Source: Coprenecus sp949297365
GTDB lineage: Bacteria; Bacteroidota; Bacteroidia; Bacteroidales; UBA932
Assembly (NCBI GenBank): GCA_963931055.1
Contig: OZ006987.1
Location: 186,001-250,000, forward strand
Direction of reading: 5' to 3'
Length of the DNA stretch: 64,000 nt
Position 1 is the stretch's first letter. Every line of letters begins with the position of its first letter. Positions 34,014 to 42,529 of this stretch are shown here, piece after piece. The position numbers were made by a program, and so were the translations under genes. The notes beneath the pieces were generated by a model, which made no database searches, was not told the origin of the DNA, and saw nothing but the letters and a program-made list of their open reading frames with translations.

Positions 34014-36668
34014 TTAATCTTTTGAAATTTGAGAATTATATGGTCTGAACTTTATAAGAAAATTCTTACTTTGGTTATAATAGTAACCTCTATATTTCGT
34101 CCATTCATTACCTTCAACATATAATTTACTAGCGGCATCATCATTAATTAAACGGTTAGAATCCATTGGAGTCATCTGTAATGCAATTCGATGATTGAAA
34201 TACCAAAGAATATTATCTGATGATTGGTTAAGGTTATAGAGGTTATCTATTTGCAGAACCGTATACACATGCATCAACGGTCCTTCGCGTAATATATCAT
34301 TCAATATGCGCATAGATTCTGACGAATCAAAGGCGTATTTTCCTTTTACAGCTTTGAATGGTTGTCCCAACTCCATTGCATATATGAAGATATAAATATC
34401 CTTCATGTCATTACTAAAATGCTCTTTACGTTTTTGTATATCTTCGAAGATGTTTTTTAGATTGTCGACTATATCGTTGTTATTATTTGAGAAAGTCAAA
34501 TCTGCATCAAGATCTTTGCAAGCCTCAATATGATGATGCAATGGATTATCAGATCTTAAGAAATTGAAAATGTAGAACGCAGCTTTTTCTTTATTGCTAT
34601 ACGACATAATTGCTGACATCATGGTGAACATACATATTTCTTGAGATATCATAGTTTCACCACCGATGATTAGAATGTTGTCATTGCTATCTCCAACAAG
34701 AGGCGCATACATATCTGTGTTCCGAATTGCAAAAGATTGCCCAAAATACAATCGAACTTCTTTGGGGGATTCCTCGCTTTTTACTACTCCAGGGTTGAAT
34801 TGGGGAAGTACTTTACTCCGATAAACTACAGTTTCCTTGCGCTCAAACGGGCGCGACTCCGCAACATGGTTGATAATGTTCATGGCTATAGCCACATCAC
34901 CTATGCTATCTTTGCTTTCTCCTTCTATATAAAAAGTTTTTGCATTGATATTGGAATTTTTGGCACCTTTAGCATCATTATAGATAAAGTGACCACCAGG
35001 TAAATTCAATGAAGTATTATCATATCCAACAAGAACGCTGTCTCGTGGATGGCAAGAGAATGCAATACGATTTCCTATTTCATCAATTGATATATCCGAT
35101 GTTACCTGATATGCCTTTTGTGACGAAAGGACTAAGTTTATCGCAAATTTACGATACTTTTGAATAATGGTATTGATGCAGAAATAAGCTCTGCTGCTCA
35201 TTTTATCATTACGCTGAAATAATTCCTGAAATTCATCAATAATGACTAAAATTCTTGGTACAATTAATTGATCATTTTTCTTTCGTAAGGCCTCTGTATT
35301 ATCAACTGCGTTATCCCGACACAATCTTTCTCTACGTATTCCTTCATTGTAAATTTCTTCCAAAATGTTTACTCCAAATTCTCTTTCGGATTCTGGCGCA
35401 ATAATTTTAGCATGCGGAAGATGCATTCTTGCATACACATCAAACTCCACTCCTGAGAAATCCAATAAATACATTTCCAACTCATTCGGTGAATATCTTA
35501 ATGCTGCGTTCAAAATAAGAGAATGCAGGAATTTGCTCTTACCAAAACCAGGACTACCAACAACCAGCGCAGAGTTCAATGCATTTTTCTGAGTGAAATG
35601 CAACACAGCTTGTTCTCCCTTTTCCGTGATTCCGACAGGGACATTAATCTCTGACATGCTAACATCAGCCCAAATATCACTATCTGGGATATTATAAAAT
35701 TCTTGCTGCGGAGTATTATCTTCTACTTCATCCTCTATATTGAGTAATGCTGCTATCTCTTCAAACTGATTAGGAATATTAGTCTCTATTGTATTTAAAT
35801 GCTGCAGGTTTTTAAACACATCCAACGAATCAATTGATGTCTCGCCATTGGCTTTTGATTCTATAACAGCGCAACGTTCTCTGAAATATTCTATGTCAAA
35901 ATCACGAGGCTGTCTATTTGATGCTGAATAATTAATAAACAAATATATACCAGCATTCATCGCATTACCGTTATTTATCATTGATTTTAATTGGTCGATT
36001 GCCTGATATGAACATGAACTTGGGAAATCATCAATGAAAATGAAATTATATGGTTTCGCAGTTTTAGGATTGTTACGGTTATAATCTGACAAATTTGAAA
36101 ATTTACCCATTTCACCAGAATACATATTCCTCATAACATTCTCCATATCCATAAATAAACTATGTACTTGATCTGCACCATAGAGGATTTTCTGTATTTG
36201 GGGATTTTGCAATGAATTAAAATTGACGAAACTACGGCCATAATCACAATCTATCATATGGAACTTACATAATTCCAATGGAATAGATAAAGATATGCGC
36301 AACATTATCATTTGGAATAAATCAGGGATTCCATTTGAGCCTAATTCTCCCTCAAACAAGAATGCACCATGATGACAAATTGGTAATAGAAATGGCACTG
36401 AAACAGAAGAATACTTTTGTTCTTTCGAGACTGATATATTTGTGTGACCAATTGTAATATACGGCGGTACAGTAAGCAATTGTGGCATTCTTGTAGACGG
36501 GAAACTATTGAATGGTATGTATGCGGCAGGACATCCCATTTCTAACAAATGCTTAATAAAACCATTTTTCGTTTCTGTTATTTTATTGAATTTTTTATTA
36601 AGCAAAGTATTGCGATAGTTTTCAAAGCGTCTTTGAAATTGCTTGATACTTTCATTAAATGCCGCCAT
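34014..36668 (-). CDS. FtsK/SpoIIIE-family ATPase, type VII secretion (EssC/EccC)-like
   Basis: 884 residues from ATG 36668 (a GTG at 36674 adds two). Three ATPase-like domains in tandem: D1 (about 85-270) lacks a good P-loop (EGELGSNG) but keeps a Walker-B-like FIFIDD (209-214). D2 (about 340-600) is canonical, with Walker A GSPGFGKS (371-378), LLDFSGVEFD, Walker B ILVIIDE (473-479) and a sensor region LVLSSQKAYQV. D3 (about 640-880) has a degenerate P-loop IIGGETMISQE and IYIFIYAME (758-766). Three domains is the EccC/EssC design, although there the first domain is often the active one. No N-terminal membrane helices or FHA domains; the small membrane protein two genes upstream may supply the anchor. 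Confidence 0.87.
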   Translation of the reverse strand: MAAFNESIKQFQRRFENYRNTLLNKKFNKITETKNGFIKHLLEMGCPAAYIPFNSFPSTRMPQLLTVPPYITIGHTNISVSKEQKYSSVSVPFLLPICHHGAFLFEGELGSNGIPDLFQMIMLRISLSIPLELCKFHMIDCDYGRSFVNFNSLQNPQIQKILYGADQVHSLFMDMENVMRNMYSGEMGKFSNLSDYNRNNPKTAKPYNFIFIDDFPSSCSYQAIDQLKSMINNGNAMNAGIYLFINYSASNRQPRDFDIEYFRERCAVIESKANGETSIDSLDVFKNLQHLNTIETNIPNQFEEIAALLNIEDEVEDNTPQQEFYNIPDSDIWADVSMSEINVPVGITEKGEQAVLHFTQKNALNSALVVGSPGFGKSKFLHSLILNAALRYSPNELEMYLLDFSGVEFDVYARMHLPHAKIIAPESEREFGVNILEEIYNEGIRRERLCRDNAVDNTEALRKKNDQLIVPRILVIIDEFQELFQRNDKMSSRAYFCINTIIQKYRKFAINLVLSSQKAYQVTSDISIDEIGNRIAFSCHPRDSVLVGYDNTSLNLPGGHFIYNDAKGAKNSNINAKTFYIEGESKDSIGDVAIAMNIINHVAESRPFERKETVVYRSKVLPQFNPGVVKSEESPKEVRLYFGQSFAIRNTDMYAPLVGDSNDNILIIGGETMISQEICMFTMMSAIMSYSNKEKAAFYIFNFLRSDNPLHHHIEACKDLDADLTFSNNNNDIVDNLKNIFEDIQKRKEHFSNDMKDIYIFIYAMELGQPFKAVKGKYAFDSSESMRILNDILREGPLMHVYTVLQIDNLYNLNQSSDNILWYFNHRIALQMTPMDSNRLINDDAASKLYVEGNEWTKYRGYYYNQSKNFLIKFRPYNSQISKD

Positions 36669-36679
36669 TTGCACAAAAT

Positions 36680-36964
36680 TTATTTGATTATTGCTTCTAT
36701 TGTATTAATGATATCTTTTGCTTTGGATTTATTAAATCCTCTAGCTTTAATCCATTCCCCGCCTTTGCTTGCCACTATTATATCTACGAAAAACAATCCC
36801 GAACTCGCGGAAACACTTGCAATGTTATTGGCAAGAATAACGATTGTCTCATATCCAAATACATAGCCTTTATGATAAATAACGCGATTATCATCAATTT
36901 CCAATATATCAGGATATAGCACATTGCTATTGCTTGACGCTCTATTTGCAGTAAAAGTCACCAT
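36680..36964 (-). CDS. Small PH-like-fold candidate protein of the island
   Basis: 94 residues, beta-rich then a C-terminal helix: LEIDDNRVIYHKGYVFGYETIVILANNIASV..., then KSKAKDIINTIEAIIK. The strand pattern with a late helix resembles bacterial PH-like (bPH) domains, but there is no firm motif. It precedes the ATPase gene by 11 bp and follows a two-helix membrane protein, so the three are probably translated together. Confidence 0.6.
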   Translation of the reverse strand: MVTFTANRASSNSNVLYPDILEIDDNRVIYHKGYVFGYETIVILANNIASVSASSGLFFVDIIVASKGGEWIKARGFNKSKAKDIINTIEAIIK

Positions 36965-36972
36965 ATTTGTAA

Positions 36973-37239
36973 CTAAGACAGTTTAATTGAATAATAGATG
37001 AATTGAATTATTGATATAATAAAAAATGGAACTGCCAGCAAAGCTGACAAAAACAGGAATGATATGATTTTTAATATAAATCCTATTCCTCCTTGATCTA
37101 ATGATGTCCCTGCAAAAATGTTACTTCTCCATATTTCACCGATACCCATCAATGATAATCCTGCCAATCCTAATGTGAGTATTCCAATTAGTGCGGCTTT
37201 GCGCTTCTGGCGATAAACTATTTTATTCATATCCATCAT
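36973..37239 (-). CDS. Two-helix membrane protein of the island
   Basis: 88 residues with a basic N-terminus (YRQKRKAA) and two hydrophobic helices, about 16-33 (LIGILTLGLAGLSLMGI) and about 55-80 (IISFLFLSALLAVPFFIISII). The topology resembles the N-terminal membrane pair of EssC/EccC, absent from the ATPase here. Proposed anchor; not proven. Confidence 0.62.
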   Translation of the reverse strand: MMDMNKIVYRQKRKAALIGILTLGLAGLSLMGIGEIWRSNIFAGTSLDQGGIGFILKIISFLFLSALLAVPFFIISIIQFIYYSIKLS

Positions 37240-37276
37240 TCGTGTTAACTAAAATCTGTGCACTTCTCGTTACCGT

Positions 37277-37465
37277 TTACACTCTGACTACGAAGTATGC
37301 CCCGACACCGTTTATGGTGAAGAGGCTTCCGTAGTCATTGCAGGCACGGTCGAAATAATTGCAACGGCAATCAGCCCATATACAATATTCATCTACATAC
37401 CGAACTACACCCTTGTATGTTATTGTAGTATAAATAGGGAAACTTGTCGCTACTGAATTTTCCAT
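37277..37465 (-). CDS. Small Cys-containing protein, first gene of the island operon
   Basis: 62 residues: MENSVATSFPIYTTITYKG, then CIWADCRCNYFDRACNDYG with four Cys, then a hydrophobic end (GVGAYFVVRV). Less AT-rich than the genes after it. The ATG is directly preceded by an inverted repeat and a long leader hairpin. No family recognised; it may be a small structural or metal-binding protein. Confidence 0.5.
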   Translation of the reverse strand: MENSVATSFPIYTTITYKGVVRYVDEYCIWADCRCNYFDRACNDYGSLFTINGVGAYFVVRV

Positions 37466-37467
37466 AA

Positions 37468-37494
37468 TCTATTAATTTAAAGTTTATTAATAGA
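37468..37494. promoter_or_regulatory. Perfect 9-bp inverted repeat next to the first island gene
   Basis: TCTATTAAT, 9-bp spacer, ATTAATAGA, ending 2 bp from the ATG. Could be an operator or a hairpin covering the ribosome entry site. Confidence 0.5.
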
Positions 37495-37517
37495 CATAAA
37501 AAAGTGGACTTCACTCT

Positions 37518-37653
37518 TCGTCTGCCATCTGAGGTTTTCGACTACCTATAGCACAAACAAATGAATAAAGCCCACGTAGCATTAAGCAACGTGAGCGTTG
37601 AACTTTATTCATTGTGCTATAATCTAAAAGTGTCGAAATTTCAGATGGCACGA
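37518..37653 (-). repeat. 136-bp inverted repeat in the island operon leader
   Basis: Outer arms GCCATCTGAggTTTTCGAC (37524-37542) and GTCGAAATTTCAGATGGC (37632-37649) pair. Inner arms TATAGCACA...AATGAATAAAG and CTTTATTCATTGTGCTATA pair, and the tip is closed by ACGT/ACGT. Just downstream on the minus strand is a short AGTG/CACT hairpin followed by six Ts, so the leader could form alternative structures. A structured RNA or an inserted palindromic element are both possible. Confidence 0.65.
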
Positions 37654-37710
37654 ATAAAAGCTAACGCTTCAATATGTCTTTTCAAATATCCTTCACAGGA
37701 TTTTCACTCA

Positions 37711-37718
37711 CAAATATA
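37711..37718 (-). promoter_or_regulatory. Candidate -7 element for the island operon
   Basis: Reads TATATTTG on the minus strand (TAnnTTTG). A transcript from here would carry about 240 nt of leader including the 136-bp hairpin. No good -33 element is seen. Confidence 0.35.
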
Positions 37719-37795
37719 TATTATTTATCCAACATATTATATTATTTTCGAACAATTATTCTCCGGCAAGATTCATATTCTTTTTGAGATAATTA

Positions 37796-39104
37796 CACTA
37801 GTGTCCCGTTAAAGGACTGTTAAGAGTTTACAATTGATTTATTTTTAGTTAATTACAAAGGTTTTTTCTTGTACACGACTTGAATCGTAATTTTGGACTG
37901 ACCATATTATCTGTCAGCCTATGTTCACAGGGAAAACCGTATTTGCTCAACTTATGTCGCTCATACCTCGCAGAGACTTCAATACTTGTGTCGCCAGATA
38001 CAAGGGAGATTATCGTTCCAGGAACCTTTCCTGTTACGATCAGTTTCTCGTGATGTGCCTTGCGCAATATGCTTCGAAGAACAGTCTTCGCGACATTGAG
38101 GCCAGCCTCATTGCTGTCGAGCATAAATTGTATCATAGCGGTATCAGTTACGCTGTTCCAAGGAACACTCTTGCCAAGGCAAATGAACAAAGGGACTGGC
38201 GTATCTACCGTGACTTTGGACAAGCTCTTATCAGGAGAGTCCGTCCTCTGTATGCGGAAGATCCATTCAGGCTCGATATTGACAATATGGTATATGCCTT
38301 TGACAGCAGCACCATAAGTCTCTGTCTGAAGCTCTGTCCTTGGGCCAGATTCCGAACGACTAAGGCAGGTGTCAAGATGCATACGCTCCTTGATCTCAGG
38401 GGGAATCTTCCGGTCTATATCCACCTTACAGATGCCTCTGTGCACGATGTCAAGGCTCTGGACAGTCTCTGTGTCGAGATGGGAGCCATCTATCTTTTGG
38501 ACAAAGGTTATATTGATTTCTTCAGACTCTTCAACTACATCCACAAGAACGGAGCGTTCTTCGTGACAAGGGCAAAAGACAATATGCTGTACGAAGTTGT
38601 TGAGTCCAGAGGATGTGACCCCGAAGCTGGTATAATCAGCGATGAGATCATCAAACTTACAGGAGTCAAGCCGTCCAAGTGCTATCCCGAGACTCTCAGA
38701 ATGGTCACATATGAGGACTTCGCTACCGGTAAGGTCTACCGCTTCCTTACCAACCTTTTGGGATACGAAGCCCTGACAATCGCAGAACTCTACAGAGAGC
38801 GCTGGAACGTCGAACTGTTCTTCAAATGGATGAAGCAGCATCTTCATATCAAGTCATTCTATGGCACATCGGAGAATGCCGTCTATACCCAAATTTGGAT
38901 TGCTGTCTGCTCTTTCCTGATTCTGGCACTTGCCAAGAAAAAGTTTGGGCTGGAGCAATCATTATATACGATTTCTCAAACGTTAGGCTTTGTGCTATTT
39001 GAGAAAATACCTATAAATCAATTGTTTAACAAAAATCAAAATTCCGTTTCAACTGATGAATATCCTAACTTATTTAGTATGAGTTAGTTTAAACGGGACA
39101 GTAG
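37796..39104 (+). mobile_element. IS4-family insertion sequence (1309 bp)
   Basis: Ends carry imperfect inverted repeats with the shared core TGTCCCGTTWAA. The element is flanked by an exact 11-bp direct repeat, TGAGATAATTA, at 37785-37795 and 39105-39115, the target duplication size expected for IS4-type elements. One intact transposase gene. The target site lies about 320 bp upstream of the island operon. Confidence 0.88.
37921..39087 (+). CDS. IS4-family transposase (DDE)
   Basis: 388 residues, complete. Catalytic triad: D in YAFDSSTI, D in YLLDKGYID, and E in the Y(2)R(3)E(6)K signature YRERWNVELFFKWMK, which defines IS4. The N-terminus MFTGKTVFAQLMSLIPRRDF and RYKGDYRSRNLSCYDQFL are typical of the Bacteroidota IS4 group with a DUF4372-like N-terminal domain. 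GC content is higher than the island. No frameshift or internal stop, so it may still be active. Confidence 0.93.
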   Translation: MFTGKTVFAQLMSLIPRRDFNTCVARYKGDYRSRNLSCYDQFLVMCLAQYASKNSLRDIEASLIAVEHKLYHSGISYAVPRNTLAKANEQRDWRIYRDFGQALIRRVRPLYAEDPFRLDIDNMVYAFDSSTISLCLKLCPWARFRTTKAGVKMHTLLDLRGNLPVYIHLTDASVHDVKALDSLCVEMGAIYLLDKGYIDFFRLFNYIHKNGAFFVTRAKDNMLYEVVESRGCDPEAGIISDEIIKLTGVKPSKCYPETLRMVTYEDFATGKVYRFLTNLLGYEALTIAELYRERWNVELFFKWMKQHLHIKSFYGTSENAVYTQIWIAVCSFLILALAKKKFGLEQSLYTISQTLGFVLFEKIPINQLFNKNQNSVSTDEYPNLFSMS

Positions 39105-39163
39105 TGAGATAATTAATCTTCATTCGTTTTACCATTTGCATAAAAAACTTAATATCAGGTGCT

Positions 39164-39192
39164 TGACGGAAGAAAAAGTTTATTTAGCTTTG
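39164..39192 (+). promoter_or_regulatory. Promoter in front of the RAYT gene
   Basis: TTG at 39164-39166 and TAGCTTTG at 39185-39192 with 18 bp between. The predicted transcript start is at or just after the ATG at 39197, so the message would be leaderless or the real start lies further in. Confidence 0.45.
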
Positions 39193-39196
39193 CTGT

Positions 39197-40033
39197 ATGG
39201 AAAATCATTGGCATATTTGTACGGACGGGCTGGAGAAGAATGTGATTTTCAAAAGCGACACGGATTATATCTACGGCATGAACAGCATACCGGTATGCGC
39301 TGCCGGGAATCAGGTGACGATATTGGCTTTCTGCCTGATGAGCAATCATATACACTTTATCGTCCATGGAGAAGAAGATAACTGCAGGAAATTTATCACT
39401 CAATATAAGAAACGGCTGACTGCTCTCACAAATCTAAGCAGTACAGATGTCTGCATCAAGCATATAAACGATGACGACTACTTGATGAAAGCGATAGGAT
39501 ATGTCCTTCGCAATCCTGTCTCTGCAGGGATAAGACTCATGCCTTATCATTACGACTGGAGTTCAGCCTCGCTGTACTTTAAGAAACCAGACAGCGGCAG
39601 ACTTGGCAAAAAAATCGGCACTCTAAGCTATCGGAGCAAACGGGAATTGCTTCATTCTCAGACCATATTGCTTGATGAATACATCCTTACTGAAAAGGGG
39701 CTGATACTGCCGGAATGTTATGTGGATTTCGAATATGTCGAGAATCTGTTCAGATCACCTGCAAGACTGATGTATGCCATGTCACGGAATGAGAACATGG
39801 AAATGGAACTCTCCGGCAATATCCTGCATAAGACAAAATACTCCGATGAAGAACTTTCAGGAACTATAAAAGAGCTGTGCGAAGAAATATTCCAGAAGTC
39901 ATCCGCAGATTTACTCAGCATCGAAGACCGATACCGTCTGGCCAAGATCCTCCACAAGCGTTATCGACTGAGTCGGAAACAACTCGCACGCTTAACTATG
40001 ACCGAACCGTCTCTGCTAAAGACCATGCTGTAA
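39197..40033 (+). CDS. RAYT / Y1 (IS200-like) single-strand transposase
   Basis: 278 residues. N-terminal HUH-type Y1 domain: WHICTDGLEKNVIFKSDTDY, then LMSNHIHFIVHGEE with the HIH metal site, and YVLRNPVSAGI where the Tyr is the likely nucleophile, followed by YDWSSASLYF. The C-terminal half is helical and ends in a helix-turn-helix-like RLSRKQLARLTMTEPSLL. This layout is that of REP-associated tyrosine transposases. There are no IS200 ends around it; instead a REPIN-like palindrome starts 29 bp after the stop, as expected of a RAYT. Confidence 0.82.
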   Translation: MENHWHICTDGLEKNVIFKSDTDYIYGMNSIPVCAAGNQVTILAFCLMSNHIHFIVHGEEDNCRKFITQYKKRLTALTNLSSTDVCIKHINDDDYLMKAIGYVLRNPVSAGIRLMPYHYDWSSASLYFKKPDSGRLGKKIGTLSYRSKRELLHSQTILLDEYILTEKGLILPECYVDFEYVENLFRSPARLMYAMSRNENMEMELSGNILHKTKYSDEELSGTIKELCEEIFQKSSADLLSIEDRYRLAKILHKRYRLSRKQLARLTMTEPSLLKTML

Positions 40034-40062
40034 CTCTCTGCTGCGCTATATCTGACAAATTT

Positions 40063-40221
40063 GAAGCGATGGTGCGGTGACTGGAAAATCATACCTGATT
40101 CACAACGACTTACATGGCACACTGCACATTTGAGCACTTTCAAACATGCCCAAATGTGCAACACTAAAAGAAAAATCGTTGATAATCAGCAATATCACTA
40201 TCCCGACTGCACCGTCGGTTC
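40063..40221. repeat. REPIN-like palindromic element, copy 2 (next to RAYT)
   Basis: 159 bp. Starts GAAGCGATGGTGC, ends GCACCGTCGGTTC, central stem TGCACATTTG (40123) / CAAATGTGCA (40151). About 100 bp of the first part match copy 1 closely, including an identical central hairpin arm and loop start. It is in the same orientation as copy 1. Confidence 0.75.
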
Positions 40222-40301
40222 AGAAACGGGCACGGGCCGGTCCGGAAGTGCGGCGTTGAGAGGAGATGAGCAGCCGGCGGTCTTGTGAAAAGGGCGATGG
40301 T

Positions 40302-42467
40302 TCAGTTGAGGAGTTCCAGGGCGATGCGGTTGCGCTGGAGGTCAACATCAACGACACGGACACGGACATGCTGATGTACTTTGAGGACATCGGAGGGACG
40401 GGCCACACGGCGATGACGGCCGTCAGCTCCGACCGACCCCATACGGGAAACGTGTATCAGACCGTTCTGCTTGATACCAAAATCCACAAACGCCCCGAAG
40501 TCAGTCACATTGGTCACGATGCCGGGCAGTTCCATTCCAGGCTTGACATCTTCTATAGTATGTATGTCCTCGGCGAACTCCAGCACCTTGAACGAGGCCC
40601 TGGGATCCCGGCCCGGCTTGTCCAGCTCCTGCATGATGTCGGTCAGGGTCGGCATACCTACCTCGTCGGACACGTATGCCTTCAGGTCTACAGCATCCCG
40701 CAGTTCCTTGCGGGCGATAAGCTCGGCCACATCCACACCGGCATCCGCAGCCATCTTCTTGACCAGAGGATAACGCTCGGGGTGCACGGCGGTATTGTCC
40801 AAAGGGTCAGCCGCACCCGGTATGCGCAGAAAGCCGGCGCACTGCTCGAATGCCTTGTCTCCAAGCCTTTTGACTTTAAGCAGTTCACTGCGTGATGCGA
40901 ATGCCCCGTGCTCGTCACGGTACTCTACGATATTGCGGGCCATGGCCGGACCTACACCCGACACGTATGCGAGAAGGTGCCGTGAAGCCGTATTGAGATT
41001 GATGCCCACGCTGTTGACACAGTTCTCCACCACCTCGTCCAAACGCTCTTTCAGCAGAGTCTGATCCACATCGTGCTGGTACTGCCCCACTCCTATCGAC
41101 TTAGGATCTATCTTCACCAACTCGGCCAGCGGGTCCATGATACGCCGTCCGATGGATACGGCTCCGCGCACAGTCACATCGTACTCCGGAAACTCCTCCC
41201 GGCCGACGGGCGAGGCAGAATACACCGATGCTCCGTCCTCGCTTACCGAATACACCCGCACACCCTCCGGCAGGGCTATCTTCTTGATGAATGCATCCGT
41301 CTCCCTTCCGGCCGTACCGTTACCGATGGCTATCACCTCTATCTTATACGACTCCACCATATTGGATATCTTCTTCATCGCCATGGTACGCTCGTTGCGA
41401 GGCGGATGAGGATATATCGTATCATTGTGCAGCAAGGCCCCCTGGGCATCCAGACAGACCACCTTGCAGCCTGTACGGAAGCCGGGGTCTATGGCCAGTA
41501 CCCGTTTCTGACCGAGCGGAGGAGCCATCAGAAGCTCGCGCAGATTCTCCCCGAACACCTTTATCGACTCTATGTCAGCCCTTTCCTTGGCCGCACGAAG
41601 AGTCTCGTTCTCAATAGACGGATGCAGCAGACGCTTGAACGCATCCTCCACCGCATAGTCTATCTCCAAAGCAGCAGCCTCCGAAGGCGATGGCTTGCCG
41701 CGCAACACTGACGAATATATCCTGTCCAGAGTCCGGTCTCTGTCAACATCAACTTTCACGCTCAGCACTCCCTCACGGGCTCCGCGCAGCACAGCCAGCA
41801 CCCTGTGGGACGGTGCCCGGGAAATATCTTCCGAGAATTTGAAATAGTTCCGGTATTTCGAGGCCTCCTCGCTCTCCTGGTCCACGCCCTGGGCCACCTT
41901 AGCAGTCAATCTGCCGTACTTGCCGTATGAGCGGCGCATCATCTCCCTGACCGGCACCGACTCGGATATCCACTCGGCCATGATGTCACGGGCGCCGGAC
42001 AGCGCACTTTCCGCATCGGGAACCTGCTCCGACACATAAGCCGCGGCATCTTTCTCAGGGTTTCTGGATTTGCAGGAAAATATAGCCTCGGCCAGAGGTT
42101 CCAGGCCTTTCTCCCGGGCGACAGAGGCCTTGGTCCTCCGCTTGGGTCGGTAAGGCAGATACAGGTCCTCCAGTACCACCGGGTCCAGGCACTCAACGAT
42201 CTGCTTTTCCAGCTCAGGGGTCATTTTCTCCTGAGAGGCAATGCTTTCCAGTACAGATGCCTTACGCTTGGCCAGCTCATCGAACTTCTGACAGTAATGC
42301 TTTATCTCCGCCACCTGGGCCTCGTCCAGCCCTCCGGTACGCTCTTTTCTGTAACGCGAGATGAACGGCACGGTCGCACCCTCGGCTATCAGTTCGACAC
42401 AATGCTCCACTCTCCAGGGAGCCACGGACATAAGTTCCGCAATATGATTGACATACAAACTTTCCAT
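40302..42467 (-). CDS. tex: Transcription accessory protein Tex (S1 RNA-binding)
   Basis: 721 residues, complete. Tex N-terminal domain with VPFISRYRKERTGGLDEAQV and VLEDLYLPYRPKRRTKA, a YqgF-like RNase H-fold domain (LAIDPGFRTGCKVVCLD), helix-hairpin-helix motifs (YVSGVGPAMARNIVEYR, VKRLGDKAFEQCAGFLRI), and a C-terminal S1 domain (GIVTNVTDFGAFVDFGIKQ). Binds nucleic acid and influences transcription and stress tolerance. Last gene of the minus-strand housekeeping run; 62 bp after the ClC gene. Confidence 0.95.
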   Translation of the reverse strand: MESLYVNHIAELMSVAPWRVEHCVELIAEGATVPFISRYRKERTGGLDEAQVAEIKHYCQKFDELAKRKASVLESIASQEKMTPELEKQIVECLDPVVLEDLYLPYRPKRRTKASVAREKGLEPLAEAIFSCKSRNPEKDAAAYVSEQVPDAESALSGARDIMAEWISESVPVREMMRRSYGKYGRLTAKVAQGVDQESEEASKYRNYFKFSEDISRAPSHRVLAVLRGAREGVLSVKVDVDRDRTLDRIYSSVLRGKPSPSEAAALEIDYAVEDAFKRLLHPSIENETLRAAKERADIESIKVFGENLRELLMAPPLGQKRVLAIDPGFRTGCKVVCLDAQGALLHNDTIYPHPPRNERTMAMKKISNMVESYKIEVIAIGNGTAGRETDAFIKKIALPEGVRVYSVSEDGASVYSASPVGREEFPEYDVTVRGAVSIGRRIMDPLAELVKIDPKSIGVGQYQHDVDQTLLKERLDEVVENCVNSVGINLNTASRHLLAYVSGVGPAMARNIVEYRDEHGAFASRSELLKVKRLGDKAFEQCAGFLRIPGAADPLDNTAVHPERYPLVKKMAADAGVDVAELIARKELRDAVDLKAYVSDEVGMPTLTDIMQELDKPGRDPRASFKVLEFAEDIHTIEDVKPGMELPGIVTNVTDFGAFVDFGIKQNGLIHVSRMGSVGADGRHRRVARPSDVLKVHQHVRVRVVDVDLQRNRIALELLN

Positions 42468-42529
42468 ACAGTCAATATTTTCACGAATATAAGAAATTTT
42501 CCCGAACTTAAATGAGGGTGAACCCTCAT

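Noticed and set aside
37561..37812. 83-codon plus-strand frame in the island leader
   Set aside because: It coincides with the long inverted repeat and reads against the operon; composition is that of a hairpin, not a gene.
37849..38847. 332-codon minus-strand frame
   Set aside because: Antisense to the IS4 transposase, which has an intact DDE signature.
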